Shown: positions 35,296-46,378 of the stretch, piece by piece | How positions within the stretch are numbered: position 1 is the stretch's first letter | How the letters are laid out: every line of letters begins with the position of its first letter | Origin: Lepus europaeus | Lineage: Eukaryota; Chordata; Mammalia; Lagomorpha; Leporidae | NCBI RefSeq assembly: GCF_033115175.1 | Contig: NC_084831.1 | Location: 47,834,002 to 47,898,001, forward strand | DNA: 64,000 bases | Direction of reading: 5' to 3' | Notes under the pieces: model-generated | Databases searched by the model: none | Seen by the model: the letters and a program-made list of their open reading frames with translations, nothing else | Told to the model about the DNA's origin: nothing | Translations under genes and position numbers: made by a program

Positions 35296-35955
35296 TGATT
35301 CAACTTTATAGTAAACCAAATAATGGTTAACTTAACAAGGCCATATTAAAAGAAGATGCAAATTTTATAAAAGTGAATTTGAATAAGGAAAATAGATGAA
35401 TACCTCCAAGTTTATTTTTCCATTCTCTCCAAACTATTTGAGAAAGATTACAATAGATTTTAAATATACATTAAAAATGGATGAAGTTATTTAAGGTGAT
35501 TTTTAATCCCTCAAGAGGAAAATTTAAAGCCCTGTTTTTGAGAATATAGTTGAAGATAGTTTTGCCCTCTAGCTTTTTCCTGGAAACACTCAGTGTGTTA
35601 AGTTTCTCATTTTATATAATAATTGTTAGCATTTCTCTAATCTATGCCTGTAGCCACATGTGCCTGAAATTCTACATATGTAATCTATGTGAGTTATCAA
35701 GTGGATTAAATATTGTAAGGGCACAATAGGATCGGGACTGTCATGAGACTGCTGTCTACATCTTCATTTCCAGAATTATAGCAAAGATATCAAAGTATCA
35801 GATTTGCATGGAGACCCCTCCCAACATGCCTTGTTCTCCTTCCCTGATAGTAGGAGTAGTACTTCCTATAGTAGGATAGTAGGACAGTACTTCCCTTGGT
35901 AGTAGGAGAAGCTTTTTGGAAAGTAAGATGATGACTCAAAGATGAAAAATAAAAT

Positions 35956-35999
35956 GTGGGGGGTGGGAGGGTGGGGGGGGGTGGCGGGATGGGGGGCAG
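35956..35999 (+). promoter_or_regulatory. G-run cluster, possible G-quadruplex
   Basis: Six or more runs of three or more G separated by one to four bases (pattern 'ggggggtgggagggtggggg' and following). Folding potential is inferred from the pattern only. Confidence 0.5.
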
Positions 36000-36306
36000 A
36001 AGAGAGAAAAAATTGCTTCCTGTCTTTGGAAAATGGAAGAACTTTCCTGAGAAGGTAAGCATTACCCAAGCAGTAAAAGAAAGGAGAAAGGTGTTCTGGA
36101 TCCAGTCTACTTAATTAGGTTCGCAAGGATAACTACTTAGACTAGCGTGTGGATGATATTCCTCTGATGATGCTCAGCCTGGAGGTTTTGGGTTCTGCAT
36201 TGTTAGGAGCTGAAACATAAGGGAACAAAAACACCATTACCCACCCAGTCAGCAGCAGCTAGAGAAAACCAAAAATCCTTCCTGGTGAGCCCTGAGGCTC
36301 GTGGTA

Positions 36307-36321
36307 ACAGTAGAGGGCGCC
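36307..36321 (+). promoter_or_regulatory. Candidate CTCF-binding motif
   Basis: acagtagagggcgcc fits 14 of 15 positions of the CTCF core CCASYAGRKGGCRSY by eye. It is in non-repeat DNA about 15.7 kb upstream of the PRKAA2 start codon. Occupancy is unknown. Confidence 0.5.
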
Positions 36322-37189
36322 AGATGGACAAGCGGTGGTGAGGAACGCTGGGATATGGAAAGGAGCAGGGGCCACTGAGATGCTTCGGAGAACAGAGAAG
36401 GCAGAACTTAGTAAAATCTCAGGGGAAATTCAGCTCCTGGAACATTTCCATTTGTTTTCCAGACTAGCAAGGCCTGAGAAAAGAAGCGAAAAATGTTAAA
36501 GCTTTCATTTTATTTAGGATTTAGTTTAAGAAGGACAGTAGTATCTTTCTCTAATCCATACAAATAAATTATGTCTGGCTGAAAACAGTAATAGATTGAG
36601 AGTGGATTAGTTTTGTGTAGAAGATGTAGTGTCACTTCCCACTGAACTTGACCGTGAACACACCATTCCTTCCTTCCGCTATTCATTCATCAAGTATTTA
36701 AACAATGAGTTCCATGTGGTCATTCTTAGTGGGGCAAGAAGTTGTTGTAAATTGTGTCCAGTAATCGTGTAGTCACAGATTATTAATCGTTTATTTTAAC
36801 AAATCATACCCAATTCGATGATGTTGCCTTTCATAGCTCTGCCAGTGGGGGAAGAATAGAATTATACTGAGTGCCCTAAGAATTGGTAGGGGTGTGTGCT
36901 ACTCATATATAGCAGCACAAAATAAGAGGAGGTGAGAAGCACAACTGTAGGAGTTGAAGAATTAACGTTTTCTTATCCTTGGGCTTTTATAGTCACTCTA
37001 AATCAAGCACCGTTCCAGAAAAGATAATTACACAAAAGAGATACAGCCACAGCTTAATGGAATGCCAGCGTGAAAGATTAATTGTAGCCTGGAATGATTA
37101 GAAAATTCTTCATGAATGTGAAAAATATGGACATGATTACACAATGTATAATTTTAAAAGATAAAGTATTCTTAATTTTTAAAAAATAC

Positions 37190-37960
37190 ATTCTTGAAAC
37201 ACTTATTGAATACTGGGGTACTGAGGATACAAAGATAAACAGGATAAAATCTGCCCTTATATATTTCTTCCAAAAAGCAAAGAGAAAACCATGCGATAGA
37301 GCAAACACAATGATGCTCATATAACACATATTGTGCTGGAACACAGGCAACATAGAGGCTTAGAGGAATACTCCGGTAGAAGCTTTTTTTTTTTTTTTTT
37401 TTGACAGGCAGAGTGGACAGAGAGAGAGAGAGAGAAAGGTCTTCCTTTTTCCGTTGGTTTATCCCCCAAGTGGCCGCTGTGACTGGCGCACCACGCTGAT
37501 CCAAAGCCAGGAGCCAGGTGCTTCTCCTGGTCTCCCACGTGGGTGCAGAGCCCAAGGACTTGGGCCATCCTCCAATGCACTCCCAGGCCACAGCAGAGAG
37601 CTGGACTGGAAGAGGAGCAACTGGGACAGAATCTGGCACCCTGACCGGGACTAAAACCTGGTGTGCCGGCGCCACAGGCGGAGGATTAACCTAATGAGCC
37701 ACAGCGCCGGCCCGGTACAAGCTTTTATAGTCTGATTAAGGGTGGCAGCTAAGGTCAGAGAATGCTTCCTCCAGGAGGTGATGTTAAACTGTGTGCTGAT
37801 GAGGGAGCTGGAGTTAACTTGACACTACACAAAGGAAACTTCTGGGAGAGGCCCTGAGGAAGGATACAAAGGAACTCCAGCCATGGCGTGTAGTCGGGTG
37901 AACAACGATAGGAGGTGTCTGTTTCTATAGCCCTGACAAGAGATGGTTGTCCACATTTTG
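37190..37960 (+). mobile_element. L2-like relic split by a CSINE
   Basis: Left: 'cttattgaatactggggtac', 'gaggatacaaagataaacag'. Right (37727-37960): 'agagaatgcttcctccagg', 'aggtgatgttaaactgtg', 'agaggccctgaggaagg'. This order matches the L2 relics at 38570 and 53625. Confidence 0.55.
37388..37711 (-). mobile_element. CSINE, TGTCAAAAA-tail type
   Basis: 'tttttttgacaggcagagtg' to 'cacagcgccggc'. Flanked by ccggtagaagctttt (37373-37387) and ccggtacaagctttt (37712-37726), one difference in 15. Confidence 0.94.
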
Positions 37961-37961
37961 T

Positions 37962-38281
37962 GTGCCCAGCTTTGTGGCTCAAAGGGTTAAGCCACCGCCT
38001 GCTTTGCCAGCATCTCATATTAAAGTGTCTGTTTAAGTCCCCGCCGCTCTGCTTCCGATTCAGCTCCCTGCTAATGCACCTGGAAAGCAGCAGAAGATGA
38101 CCCAGGCACTTGGGCCCTGCCACCCATGTGGGAGACCCAAATGGAGTTTCTGGATCCTAATTTCAGGCTGGCCCACCCCTGATTGTTGCAGTCATTTGGG
38201 GAATGAGCAAGCATATGGAAGATCTCTCTCTCTTGCCCTCTCTCTCTGTGACTGCCTTTCAAATAAATGAATCTTTAAAAA
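37962..38281 (+). mobile_element. CSINE, diverged classic type
   Basis: From 'gcccagctttgtggctcaaa' to 'caaataaatgaatctttaa'. Body 'acccatgtgggagacccaaa'. Confidence 0.9.
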
Positions 38282-38569
38282 ATGTTATTTTATGAATCTG
38301 ATGGGCAAGAAAAGTTACTCAAGGTAGATTCAGTTTGCATTTTCCTTTTCATTAAATTATTTTCATAAGCATAAGAACTAAATTTATTTTTCTATAAATT
38401 ATCACTTTGTATTTTACTGTTTACTCTTTTTAAAAGAAACTTCTTAAATAAATTATTGTATAACATGAAAACAAAAACAACTATAACAAAAAGAAGGCTT
38501 TAGTGCTTCCTGCAAGGGGATAGGAAAATTCAGATAAAGATATGCTTAACAGAGACTTTTTCCATTTCT

Positions 38570-39060
38570 TATTCATTCATTTGACTAATATGCATTAAGC
38601 ATCCACTATATTCACAGTGCTTGCCCTATAGGGACTAATAGCTAAATGGCAGACCAGACACATAAACAGATGATTACAAAGGCAGACTGAGTTGAATACA
38701 GGGCACACAGCATTATGAAGGACAGGGTGGTCATATGTAGGGGGGGCAGAGAGAGGGTTCATAGAGGTGAGTTTCGAAAGATGAGGAGGCATCTGTTAGG
38801 CAGACTGCGATCTGGACTATTAAAGAGTTAGTGTCCCAGACAATGGCAGTGGCACTAAGGGTGCAGTGGCCTTCAACAGCCTGGTGGAAACCCAGACTGG
38901 AGGGAACTTGATATTTGAGTTTTGGGTAAGAAAGATGACGTTGACAGGGATCAGATCATAGAGAACCTTGAATCCAGACTGCATTACTCTGGATTTTACT
39001 CTGTAAATCAATACTTTTCAAGCTGGTTTCCATTCTGCTCTTGCATTCTGAGAAAGTACA
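38570..39060 (+). mobile_element. L2-like relic
   Basis: 'aagcatccactatattcacag', 'gatcagatcatagagaacct', 'ctggattttactctg' follow the L2 pattern including the typical 'ggattttactctgag'-like block. The open frames here are not supported as genes. Confidence 0.55.
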
Positions 39061-39118
39061 GCAGGAAGGTAAAAGGCACACAAAAAGGCAGATTTTGGAG
39101 GTCTAGGAGGGTTAGGCT

Positions 39119-39143
39119 ATTGTGTGTGTGTGTGTGTGTGTGT
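39119..39143. repeat. (TG)n microsatellite
   Basis: About 12 TG units directly abutting the tail of the next SINE. Confidence 0.95.
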
Positions 39144-39464
39144 TTAAGGTTTATTTGAAAGGCAGAGTTGCAGAGAGGCAGAGGCAGAGACAGAGAGAGA
39201 GAGGTCTTTCATCGCTGGTCCACTCCCCAGATGGCCACAATGGCCGGAGCTGCGCCGATCCAAAGCCAGGAGCCAGGAGCTTCTTCCAGGTCTCCCACAT
39301 AGGTGCAGGGGCCCAAGCACTTGGGATATCTTCTACTGCCTTCCCAGGCCAAAGCAGAGAGCTGGATGCAAAGTGGAGCAGCCAGGAGTCAAACCAGCAC
39401 CCATATGGGATGCCGGGACTCCAGGCGGTGGCTTTACCCGCTACACCACTGCGCTGGCCCCCAA
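39144..39464 (-). mobile_element. CSINE, classic tail type
   Basis: 'taaggtttatttgaaaggca' to 'ccactgcgctggccccc'; full-length. Confidence 0.92.
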
Positions 39465-39773
39465 TCTTTATACAATTTTGAGAAACAAAGTGATAGGTTA
39501 AGGACTGTGTTTTTGGATTATCAGTTTATCCCTATCATCATGCTAGAAATCCGGAAGATATTCTAAATTGCTCCATTTCTCTCCTAATTCATAATTAAGT
39601 AGCCACTCAATGCTGTTCATCCTTTCCCCTAAGTATCTCACAAATCCACCTTTCTCCCCCTTCTCTACTTGGACTGCCAGTGATTAGGGCATTCTTCATT
39701 TTTCCCATTCAAATACCTCTGCCCTAACTCACCGTACTTATGGGTCAATACTACCCATAACTTTGTCATGTTA
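39465..39773. other. No gene; unassigned DNA
   Basis: Pyrimidine-rich sequence with no recognised element. Confidence 0.5.
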
Positions 39774-39789
39774 CTTATTGCACCATTTT

Positions 39790-40041
39790 TTTTTTTAATT
39801 TAAAAGCAAGATTTATTTTAGTCAGAGATCTCCAGCAAGAGTGGCACGGAGGAGGGCTCCAAGAAAGGCCAAACCCAAAGGGGCTAGTGGTAGTGAGGTT
39901 TTCAAGCACAATTTTTTAGGGGAGGGGCCTGTTAATCAGTACAAGGTGGGGACAAACTCATCAAAAGACCTGATTTGTAACTTTATTGACCCTGTCTGGC
40001 TTGTTAATGATAAAAGCAAAAGAGCCATCAGAAGGGTGGGA
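39790..40041 (-). pseudogene. Unidentified processed retrocopy with poly(A) and long target duplication
   Basis: On the minus strand it ends in the polyadenylation signal aataaa about 15 bases before an A-run (plus-strand T-run about 39785-39796). It is flanked by cttattgcaccatttt (39774-39789, overlapping the T-run) and cttatcgcaccatttt (40042-40057). Long duplication plus poly(A) means L1-type reverse transcription of some RNA. The source is not recognised: it may be the 3' end of a cellular mRNA or of an LTR-initiated transcript. The plus-strand 72-codon frame rich in Arg/Lys (39841-40056) is antisense to this RNA and not credible as a gene. Confidence 0.65.
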
Positions 40042-40313
40042 CTTATCGCACCATTTTGAAGTCTATTAATTAGGTGTGTATGTTTTCCACTACAGTGCAA
40101 GTCCCTGGAAAGCATGTATGAAAGGTCCTGAAAGACTGTTACATTGAAATTCACTGCTGGGTGTTCATACTCTCTTATGAAACCAGTTTTCCCTTTCCTA
40201 CTGGGCCATTCCTATCAGCATAGAAACATGCTATGTTTCTCCCCCTCCATATCCTCCTTTCATAGCAAAAGTTAAATATTTTTGTTCTCTCCTTCATATA
40301 AAAACTGAAAAGA

Positions 40314-40612
40314 GGGGTGAGCATGTAGCCTAGAGGTCAAGTCCCTGGTAACGACACCTGTGTCCCGTATCTGAGATCCTGGGTTCCAAGCCTAGCTCAG
40401 TCTCCTGATCCCAGTTTCCTGCTAATGCATACCCTTGGCGGCAGCTGGTCATGACCCAAGTACTTGGGTTCCTGCCACACAGGTGGGAGACATGGATTGA
40501 GCTCCTGGCTCCTGACTTTGGCCCTCTGACCATTGTGGGCATTTGAGGAGTGAACCGGGGGATAGGAACATTCTCTCTCTCCTCTCAAATTAATCAGTAA
40601 GCAAATAAACTT
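40314..40612 (+). mobile_element. Old CSINE
   Basis: 'ggggtgagcatgtagcctag', B-box-like 'gggttccaagcc', body 'acacaggtgggagacatgg', tail 'caaattaatcagtaagc'. Confidence 0.85.
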
Positions 40613-41653
40613 AAAAGAATTGTACAAAAACACTTTCTTTTTTTCCTATCAACTTTTCTATATTCTATTCTGACCTTTACCTTGACCATCACAAAGTCAA
40701 AAGTCATCGAATCCAATAGTAAACTGTTCATCCTCATCTTGATCTCTTCACAGCATTAGGTACAGTTGATGGTGGTGTCCTCAAAGAGTTGGTGATACTT
40801 TCTAAAAGTTATTTGTAATTTAGTGGATATACCTCTTCAAGATCCTTTGCTGGCTCCTTTTCCTTGTGTAGATCTCCACATTTAGGATGTCTCTACCCTG
40901 GAATTTCTTCCATTTTTTGCTGTCTACATTCATTTCCTCAGTGGGTTTTGCACTAAGCTATGTATGCTGATGATTTTGAAACTTACACTTTGAGTCTGGA
41001 CTTTTCCCTGAAGTTCACACTTCCATGGCCAACCTCATACTTGACATATCCTTTTGGATTTCTGTCAAACACCTTAACTTACCATGGTCAAAATAGAATT
41101 TTGTTCTCCAACCACCCCCCACTTATTTCACATTTTTTGCATTTCAGCTGATGACACCTTTGTTCACCTAGTTGTATGAACCCAAAATCTAATTCCTGAA
41201 TTCCTCTTCTTTGGTTCTTCTTGCACCTCTCATCCAACCATCAGCAAATGCCCTGGCTCTGTGTGCCTCTACCGTGAGTCACCTGAGTGTAAGCGACTGT
41301 TAGTACCTAGTATACTACAATAGGCTCTTACGTAGCCATTTTGCTTTTACTTTTGCCTTCTGAGATTCTTTTCTACATGCTATCTAGAGAAAGATCTTTT
41401 ATTTTTATGATTCATAACATGTCACTCTACTGGTCAAAAATCCTCCATAAGTATTTGATCACATTAAAAAAAAAACCTCAGTGTTTCAAACATAGCCATC
41501 CAGTATGATCTTGTGGCAGGCATTCTAATCGCAAATGTCTCCATTTCCTTCCTTGACAGATCACTCTGGACATTCTGAGCTTCTTGCATTCCCCAAGCAT
41601 ACCACTGTACTGTCTTAGGGCCTGTGTACCTCCTTCTGTCTGAAATGCTCTTC
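40613..41653. other. No gene; unassigned T-rich DNA
   Basis: More than 1 kb of T-rich DNA. The pattern in 40860-41600 ('ctctggacattctgagcttc', 'gtctgaaatgctcttc') could be an old L2, but I cannot place it firmly. Confidence 0.4.
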
Positions 41654-41668
41654 TTTCAAAATATTTTT

Positions 41669-41705
41669 TATGGTTTTATTTTATTTGAAAGGCAGAGTTA
41701 CAGAG

Positions 41706-41747
<42 letters not shown>

Positions 41748-41980
41748 TCAGTCTTCCATCTGCTGGTTCACTTCCCAAATGGCTGCAATGGCAGGAGCTG
41801 GGCAAACCAAAGTAAGGAGTCCAGAGCTTCTTTCAGGTCTTCCAATAGGTGCATGGGCCCCTGAACTTAGGCCATCTTTCACTACTCTCCCAGGCTCACT
41901 AGCTGGGAGCTGGATGAGAAGTGGAACAGCTGGCATCACAGGCTGGGGCTTAACCTACTACGCCACCATGTTAGCCCCAG
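41669..41980 (-). mobile_element. CSINE, classic tail type
   Basis: (GA)n at about 41706-41744. Ends 'accatgttagcccc'. Flanks 'tttcaaaatatttt' and 'tttcaaatatttta' are probably the target duplication. A few tens of bases near the head are missing. Confidence 0.9.
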
Positions 41981-42116
41981 TTTCAAATATTTTAATATGG
42001 CTTCTTCCTTCACTTAATTCTCAAATGCTACATCATCCTTGGAGAGTCTCTGACAACCTATAAAATGTTTAACACCGCTCCCACTTTCATCTCTGTGTCC
42101 ATTGACTCTTACATTT

Positions 42117-42132
42117 TTTGGACAGGCAGAGT

Positions 42133-42163
<31 letters not shown>

Positions 42164-42434
42164 CTTCCTTCCATTGGTTCACCCCCCCATATGGCCGCTA
42201 TGGCCAGCATGCTGCGCCAATCTGAAGCCAGGAGCCAGGTGTCTCCTCCTGGTCTCCCATGTGGGTGCAGGGCCCAAGGACTTGGGCCATCTTCCACTGC
42301 CTTTCCGGGCCACAGCAGAGAGCTGGACTGGAAGAGGAGCAACTGGGACAGAATCCTGTGCCCCGACTGGGACTAGAACCTGGGGTGCCAGTGCCACAGG
42401 CGGAGGATTAGCCTAGTGAGCTGCGGCGCCGGTC
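42117..42434 (-). mobile_element. CSINE 1 of a three-SINE block
   Basis: Plus-strand start 'ttggacaggcagagttag', end 'gctgcggcgccggtcac'. TGTCAAAAA-tail family with a short T-run. Confidence 0.92.
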
Positions 42435-42435
42435 A

Positions 42436-42651
42436 CTTTTTTTTTTTTTGACAGGCAGAGTGGATAATGAGAGAGAGACAGAGAGACAGAGAGAAAGGTC
42501 TTCCTTTTTGCCGTTGGTTCACCCTCCAATGGCCACTGCGGCCGGCGTACCGCACTGATCCGATGGCAGGAGCCAGGTGCTTCTCCTGGTCTCCCATGCG
42601 GGTGCAGGGTCCAAGGACTTGGGCCATCCCCACTGCACTCCCTCGGCCACA
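42436..42651 (-). mobile_element. CSINE 2 of a three-SINE block, truncated
   Basis: Begins 'tttttttttttgacaggcag' and stops at 'cactccctcggccac'. The tRNA-like head third is missing, replaced by the next SINE. Confidence 0.92.
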
Positions 42652-42700
42652 TTTTTTTTAAAAAGGCTTATTTATTTATCCAAAAGGCAGAGTTACAAAG

Positions 42701-42741
<41 letters not shown>

Positions 42742-43008
42742 AAGAAAAGTCTTCCATCCTCTGGTTCACTCCCCCGAATGGCTGCAACAGCTGGAGCTGG
42801 GCCAATCTGAAGCCAGGAGCCAGGAATTTCTTCTGAGTCTCCCACGCAGGTGCAGAGGCCCAAGGACTTGGGCTACCTTCTACTGCTTTCCCAGGCCAGA
42901 GAAGAGAGCTGAATTGGAAACGGAACAGCCAGGACATGAACCAGTGCCCACATGGGATGCCAGCACTGCAGGCACATGGCTTCACCTGCTACACCACAAC
43001 ACCACCCC
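42652..43008 (-). mobile_element. CSINE 3 of a three-SINE block
   Basis: Classic-tail copy with (GA)n at about 42704-42736, ending 'ccacaacaccaccccc'. All three copies are in the same orientation. Confidence 0.92.
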
Positions 43009-43113
43009 CACTCATATTACATTGTATTATATATTTGCTCAATCGTTTGTGGTTTGTTTTTTTTGTTTTGTTTTGTTTTTGGCTTGGCTCTTATACTAGA
43101 ATGTAACAAAGAC

Positions 43114-43550
43114 TGTCCTTTACTTAACTCCAGTCAGATTCTTCTGAGCCCAAGTAAGCCTCATTCCTGGGCATGTCTTCAAAAGTCCAGTTTTAGCAGG
43201 AATCTTGCTAACTCAATTAGCCAGAATTCCCCACCCTTGATATCTGATCACCTTGATATCTAACCAAATTCTTTATTCTCCACCATCCCCCAGGTAATAT
43301 CTGATCATCATGGCTTTACAAGAATCCTGTTGGGTCAGTTTAGCAAATAACTACCCTGCCCTCTTAGTAATTTTCCATCCATTAACATACCCCACTTCCA
43401 TTTTTGGCTACAAATCCCTGCTTTTCTTTGCTGTATTCTCTCTCTCTCTCTCTTTGCAAAACCCTGTTTCAGTGGTCCCCATATTCCAACAGTCCTGAAT
43501 AAAACTTGTCTTACTGTCTATTAAGTGTCATGAATATTTTTTCTTTAACA
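43114..43550 (+). mobile_element. Solo LTR, probably class I ERV-type
   Basis: Begins 'tgtcctttacttaac' and ends 'ttctttaaca' (TG..CA). It has a TATA-like region upstream of 'ggctacaaatccctgc', a CT tract and a polyadenylation signal in 'cctgaataaaac'. It interrupts an L2 relic. The family is not identified and no clear short target duplication is seen. Confidence 0.55.
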
Positions 43551-43690
43551 GACATTAGCACTGTAAGTGGTAAACATGACAGTCCCCAGCATATTCTTTT
43601 CATTATTACCCCCAGTGCCTAGAATAGTTCCTTGCACCAAGTAGGGAGTCAATATTTCTTTATTTAACCAACGAATGTATTTAGAACAAA

Positions 43691-44932
43691 GGAATGATAG
43701 AGAATCTGAGAACTTTTCATTGGTCAAACAGCCAGACCCCTTCAAAAACATGTCAATAACTTAAAACCAGAGGGTGAAAAGTTTGTTAATGGATACTTAA
43801 GAAAAGTATTACACAATTTAATTTTTTAGATTCAGAATCTCAGGGTGAAGAGCCCCCAGAGAGCACCTAGTCTAAGGCCACATTCCAATTAATAAGAGAA
43901 ATTGAGCTCTCTGGCAATTTTTAAAGGCCTTTATTCTTGGAAGGAGAATTATTTTATTATTTACAGGGCATTTAGAACTTTTGAAATTACTTAATTTATC
44001 TTGTTTGTATTAATTAATCATGTCAAAGCTTTGTAGTTAGTGTTAACGGAATTGAGCCAACAACCAAAGCATTAACACACATTTGAGGTTATTAAAAGTG
44101 TATGTTAAAAGGCTTCAAATACTAAGTATACTGCAGAGTTTTGTCAAGGGTTGTTTTCATTCCAGAGGACAGCCATCACAGAGATGATAATCAATCCAAG
44201 GTGACATTGATATCTCCTTACTCCAACCTCACAAGTTTAAAAGTATCCAGTACAGATAGTCACTGAACCCATGCCAGGGGGAAATAATTGATTTAAGTGA
44301 TCAAAAAGTGTTTTTGAGTTTTCTCCAGGCAAGCTGTCAACACACACATGAAAGTAAGAATCTAAAAGTGCTGTCAGATTCTTAATGTTTGTACAGCAAA
44401 GCAAACAACCTTTGTTATTCCAATTAATGCGTCTGCTTGTAAAGGAAGTCTGATCCAAAATGTTCTATATTTCTTAGCTACATTGAAAATTGCAACATTG
44501 ACTCATGTTGAAGCAATTTAGAAATTTACTTAGCCACAAATAAAAATGGATTATGTTAAATATAACATTTGTTACTGAGGTACCTACCAAAGATAACTTC
44601 TGAAAGTTATATTTCCCTAGAAGGGTTTTGTGTGTGTGTGTGTGTGTGTGTGTTGTCACATGTATTGTGTCTGTTTATCTTTTTGCAGGGGGTTAGTCAG
44701 GTGATATTATTGCCCAACCTTAAAAACCAGTGATAAATGTCAAGAGGTACAATAGGTATAGGGAAAATAATGTGCTAAGACCAAACAGTTTTTTGAGACA
44801 TTTTGCACTGTGGCTGACAGTACTTCACAGTAATTGACCTATGTTTCTCCTTTGACAGTATCATTCTAAAATGGGGAGCAGGATTTGGGAACTGGATGTC
44901 TTAACAATTGAAGTACTATAAAAAGTCTATAT
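43691..44932. other. No gene; unassigned DNA with (TG)n
   Basis: No recognised repeat except a (TG)n tract at 44628-44653. No exon evident. Confidence 0.5.
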
Positions 44933-44944
44933 AAGGACACACTA

Positions 44945-45270
44945 GGCCGGCGCCGTGGCTCAACAGGCTAATCCTTTGCCTTGCGGCGCCAGCACACCGG
45001 ATTCTAGTCCTGGTCGGGGCGCCGGATTCTATCCCGGTTGCCCCTCTTCCAGGCCAGCTCTCTGCTATGGCCCGGGAAGGCAGTGGAGGATGGCCCAAGT
45101 GCTTGGGCCCTGCACCCGCATGGGAGACCAGGAGAAGCACCTGGCTCCTGGCTTCGGATCAGCAAGATGCGCCGGCCGCAGCGGCCATTGGAGGGTGAAC
45201 CAACGGCAAAAAGGAAGACCTTTCTCTCTGTCTCTCTCTCTCACTATCCACTCTGCCTGTCAAAAATAAA
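44945..45270 (+). mobile_element. Young CSINE, TGTCAAAAA-tail type
   Basis: CpG-rich head 'ggccggcgccgtggctcaac'. Flanked by a perfect 12-base duplication aaggacacacta (44933-44944 and 45271-45282). Confidence 0.95.
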
Positions 45271-45329
45271 AAGGACACACTAGTGGCTATGGCTAAGCTG
45301 GGATATGAACTCAGGATTTTTTTTTAATT

Positions 45330-45662
45330 CTAAAGATTTATTTATTTATTTAAAAGACAAAGTTACAGAGAAAGGACTAGACAGAAAGAGAGAGAGAGAT
45401 CTTCCATCTGCTGGTTCACTCCTCAGATGGCTGCAGTAGAAAGGGCTGGGCCAGGCCAGGGGTCAGGAGCCAGAAGATTCACCGGAGTCTTCCCTGTGGG
45501 TTGCAGGGTCCCAAGAACTTGGGTTATTTTCCACTGCCTTCCAAGCTGCATCAACGAGGAGCTCTATGGAAAGTGAAGCAGCTGGGACTGTTACTGGAGC
45601 TCAAATAGGATGCAGGTGTTATAAGCAGTGGCTTGACCCATTATGCCACAACACCGGCCCCC
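45330..45662 (-). mobile_element. CSINE, classic tail type
   Basis: 'attctaaagatttatttatt' to 'ccacaacaccggcccc'. The flanks 'aggatttttttt' and 'tggattttttatt' may be the target duplication. Confidence 0.9.
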
Positions 45663-46019
45663 TGGATTTTTTATTCCAAATACTGTGCATTCTCTACCAA
45701 CTCTTAATTCACCCAATTACTGAATTAAGTTTTAAAGGGCTTGATATATTCAACAGGTAAAAATACCCAAATTTGTAACAAATAAATGCCATTTTTTCGA
45801 AAAAGGAAAAATCACTATAGATTAAAAGACACAAGAGATATAAGTATATTAACAAAATGCAAATGGTAAAATAAAATGCAAAATGGTAAAATAAAACATA
45901 TTCTTGAGATGATCAAGGGAAACTGAATAGGAAGTGAGTATTCCACAACAGTAAAGAATTGTTAATTTTGTTAGATATGGTAGGAGCTTGCTTAATTAAA
46001 AAAAAAAAAAACAAAAACA
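45663..46019. other. No gene; AT-rich DNA with a short tandem duplication
   Basis: About 45857-45897 holds two near copies of 'atgcaaatggtaaaataaa'. An A-run at 45999-46012 precedes the next SINE. Confidence 0.6.
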
Positions 46020-46378
46020 GGTCGGTGCTGCAGCTCAATAGGCTAATCCTCCGCTTGTGGCGCCAGTACCCCGGGTTCTAGTCCTGGTCGGGGCACCGGA
46101 TTCTGTCCTGGTTGCCTCTCTTCCAGTCCAGCTCTCTGCTGTGGCCAGGGAAGGCAGTGGAGGATGGCCCAGGTGCTTGGGCCCTGCACCTTCATGGAGA
46201 CCAGGAGAAGCGCCTGGCTCCTGGCTTTGGATCAGCGCGGTGCGCCGGCCGCAGCGCTCCAGCCGCAATGGCCACTGTGGGGTGAACCAACGGAAAAGGA
46301 AGACCTTTCATTCTGTCTCTCTCACTGTCCATTCTGCCTGTCAAAAACAAACAAACAAACAAACAAAAACAACAACAA
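46020..46378 (+). mobile_element. CSINE, TGTCAAAAA-tail type with (CAAA)n tail
   Basis: Head 'aggtcggtgctgcagctcaa'. The tail is a (CAAA)n/(CAA)n tract at 46343-46378 instead of a pure A-run. Confidence 0.93.

Larger units (their letters stand above)
35307..37189. other. No gene; unassigned DNA with regulatory-looking motifs
   Basis: No repeat or exon recognised. It contains a short imperfect internal duplication ('tagtaggagtagtacttcc' and a relative) at 35846-35910, a G-run cluster at 35956-35999 and a CTCF-like motif at 36307-36321. Confidence 0.5.
41985..43690 (+). mobile_element. L2 LINE relic broken by three SINEs and an LTR
   Basis: Pieces in order are about 41985-42116 ('cttcacttaattctcaaatg', 'gagagtctctgacaacc'), about 43010-43113 ('ttatactagaatgtaac') and about 43551-43690 ('cagtgcctagaatagttcc', 'gagtcaatatttctttatt'). 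This order is that of the L2 3' region. Confidence 0.6.

Noticed and set aside
39841-40056. 72-codon Arg/Lys-rich plus-strand frame
   Set aside because: It is antisense to a retrocopy whose polyadenylation signal and A-run are on the other strand.
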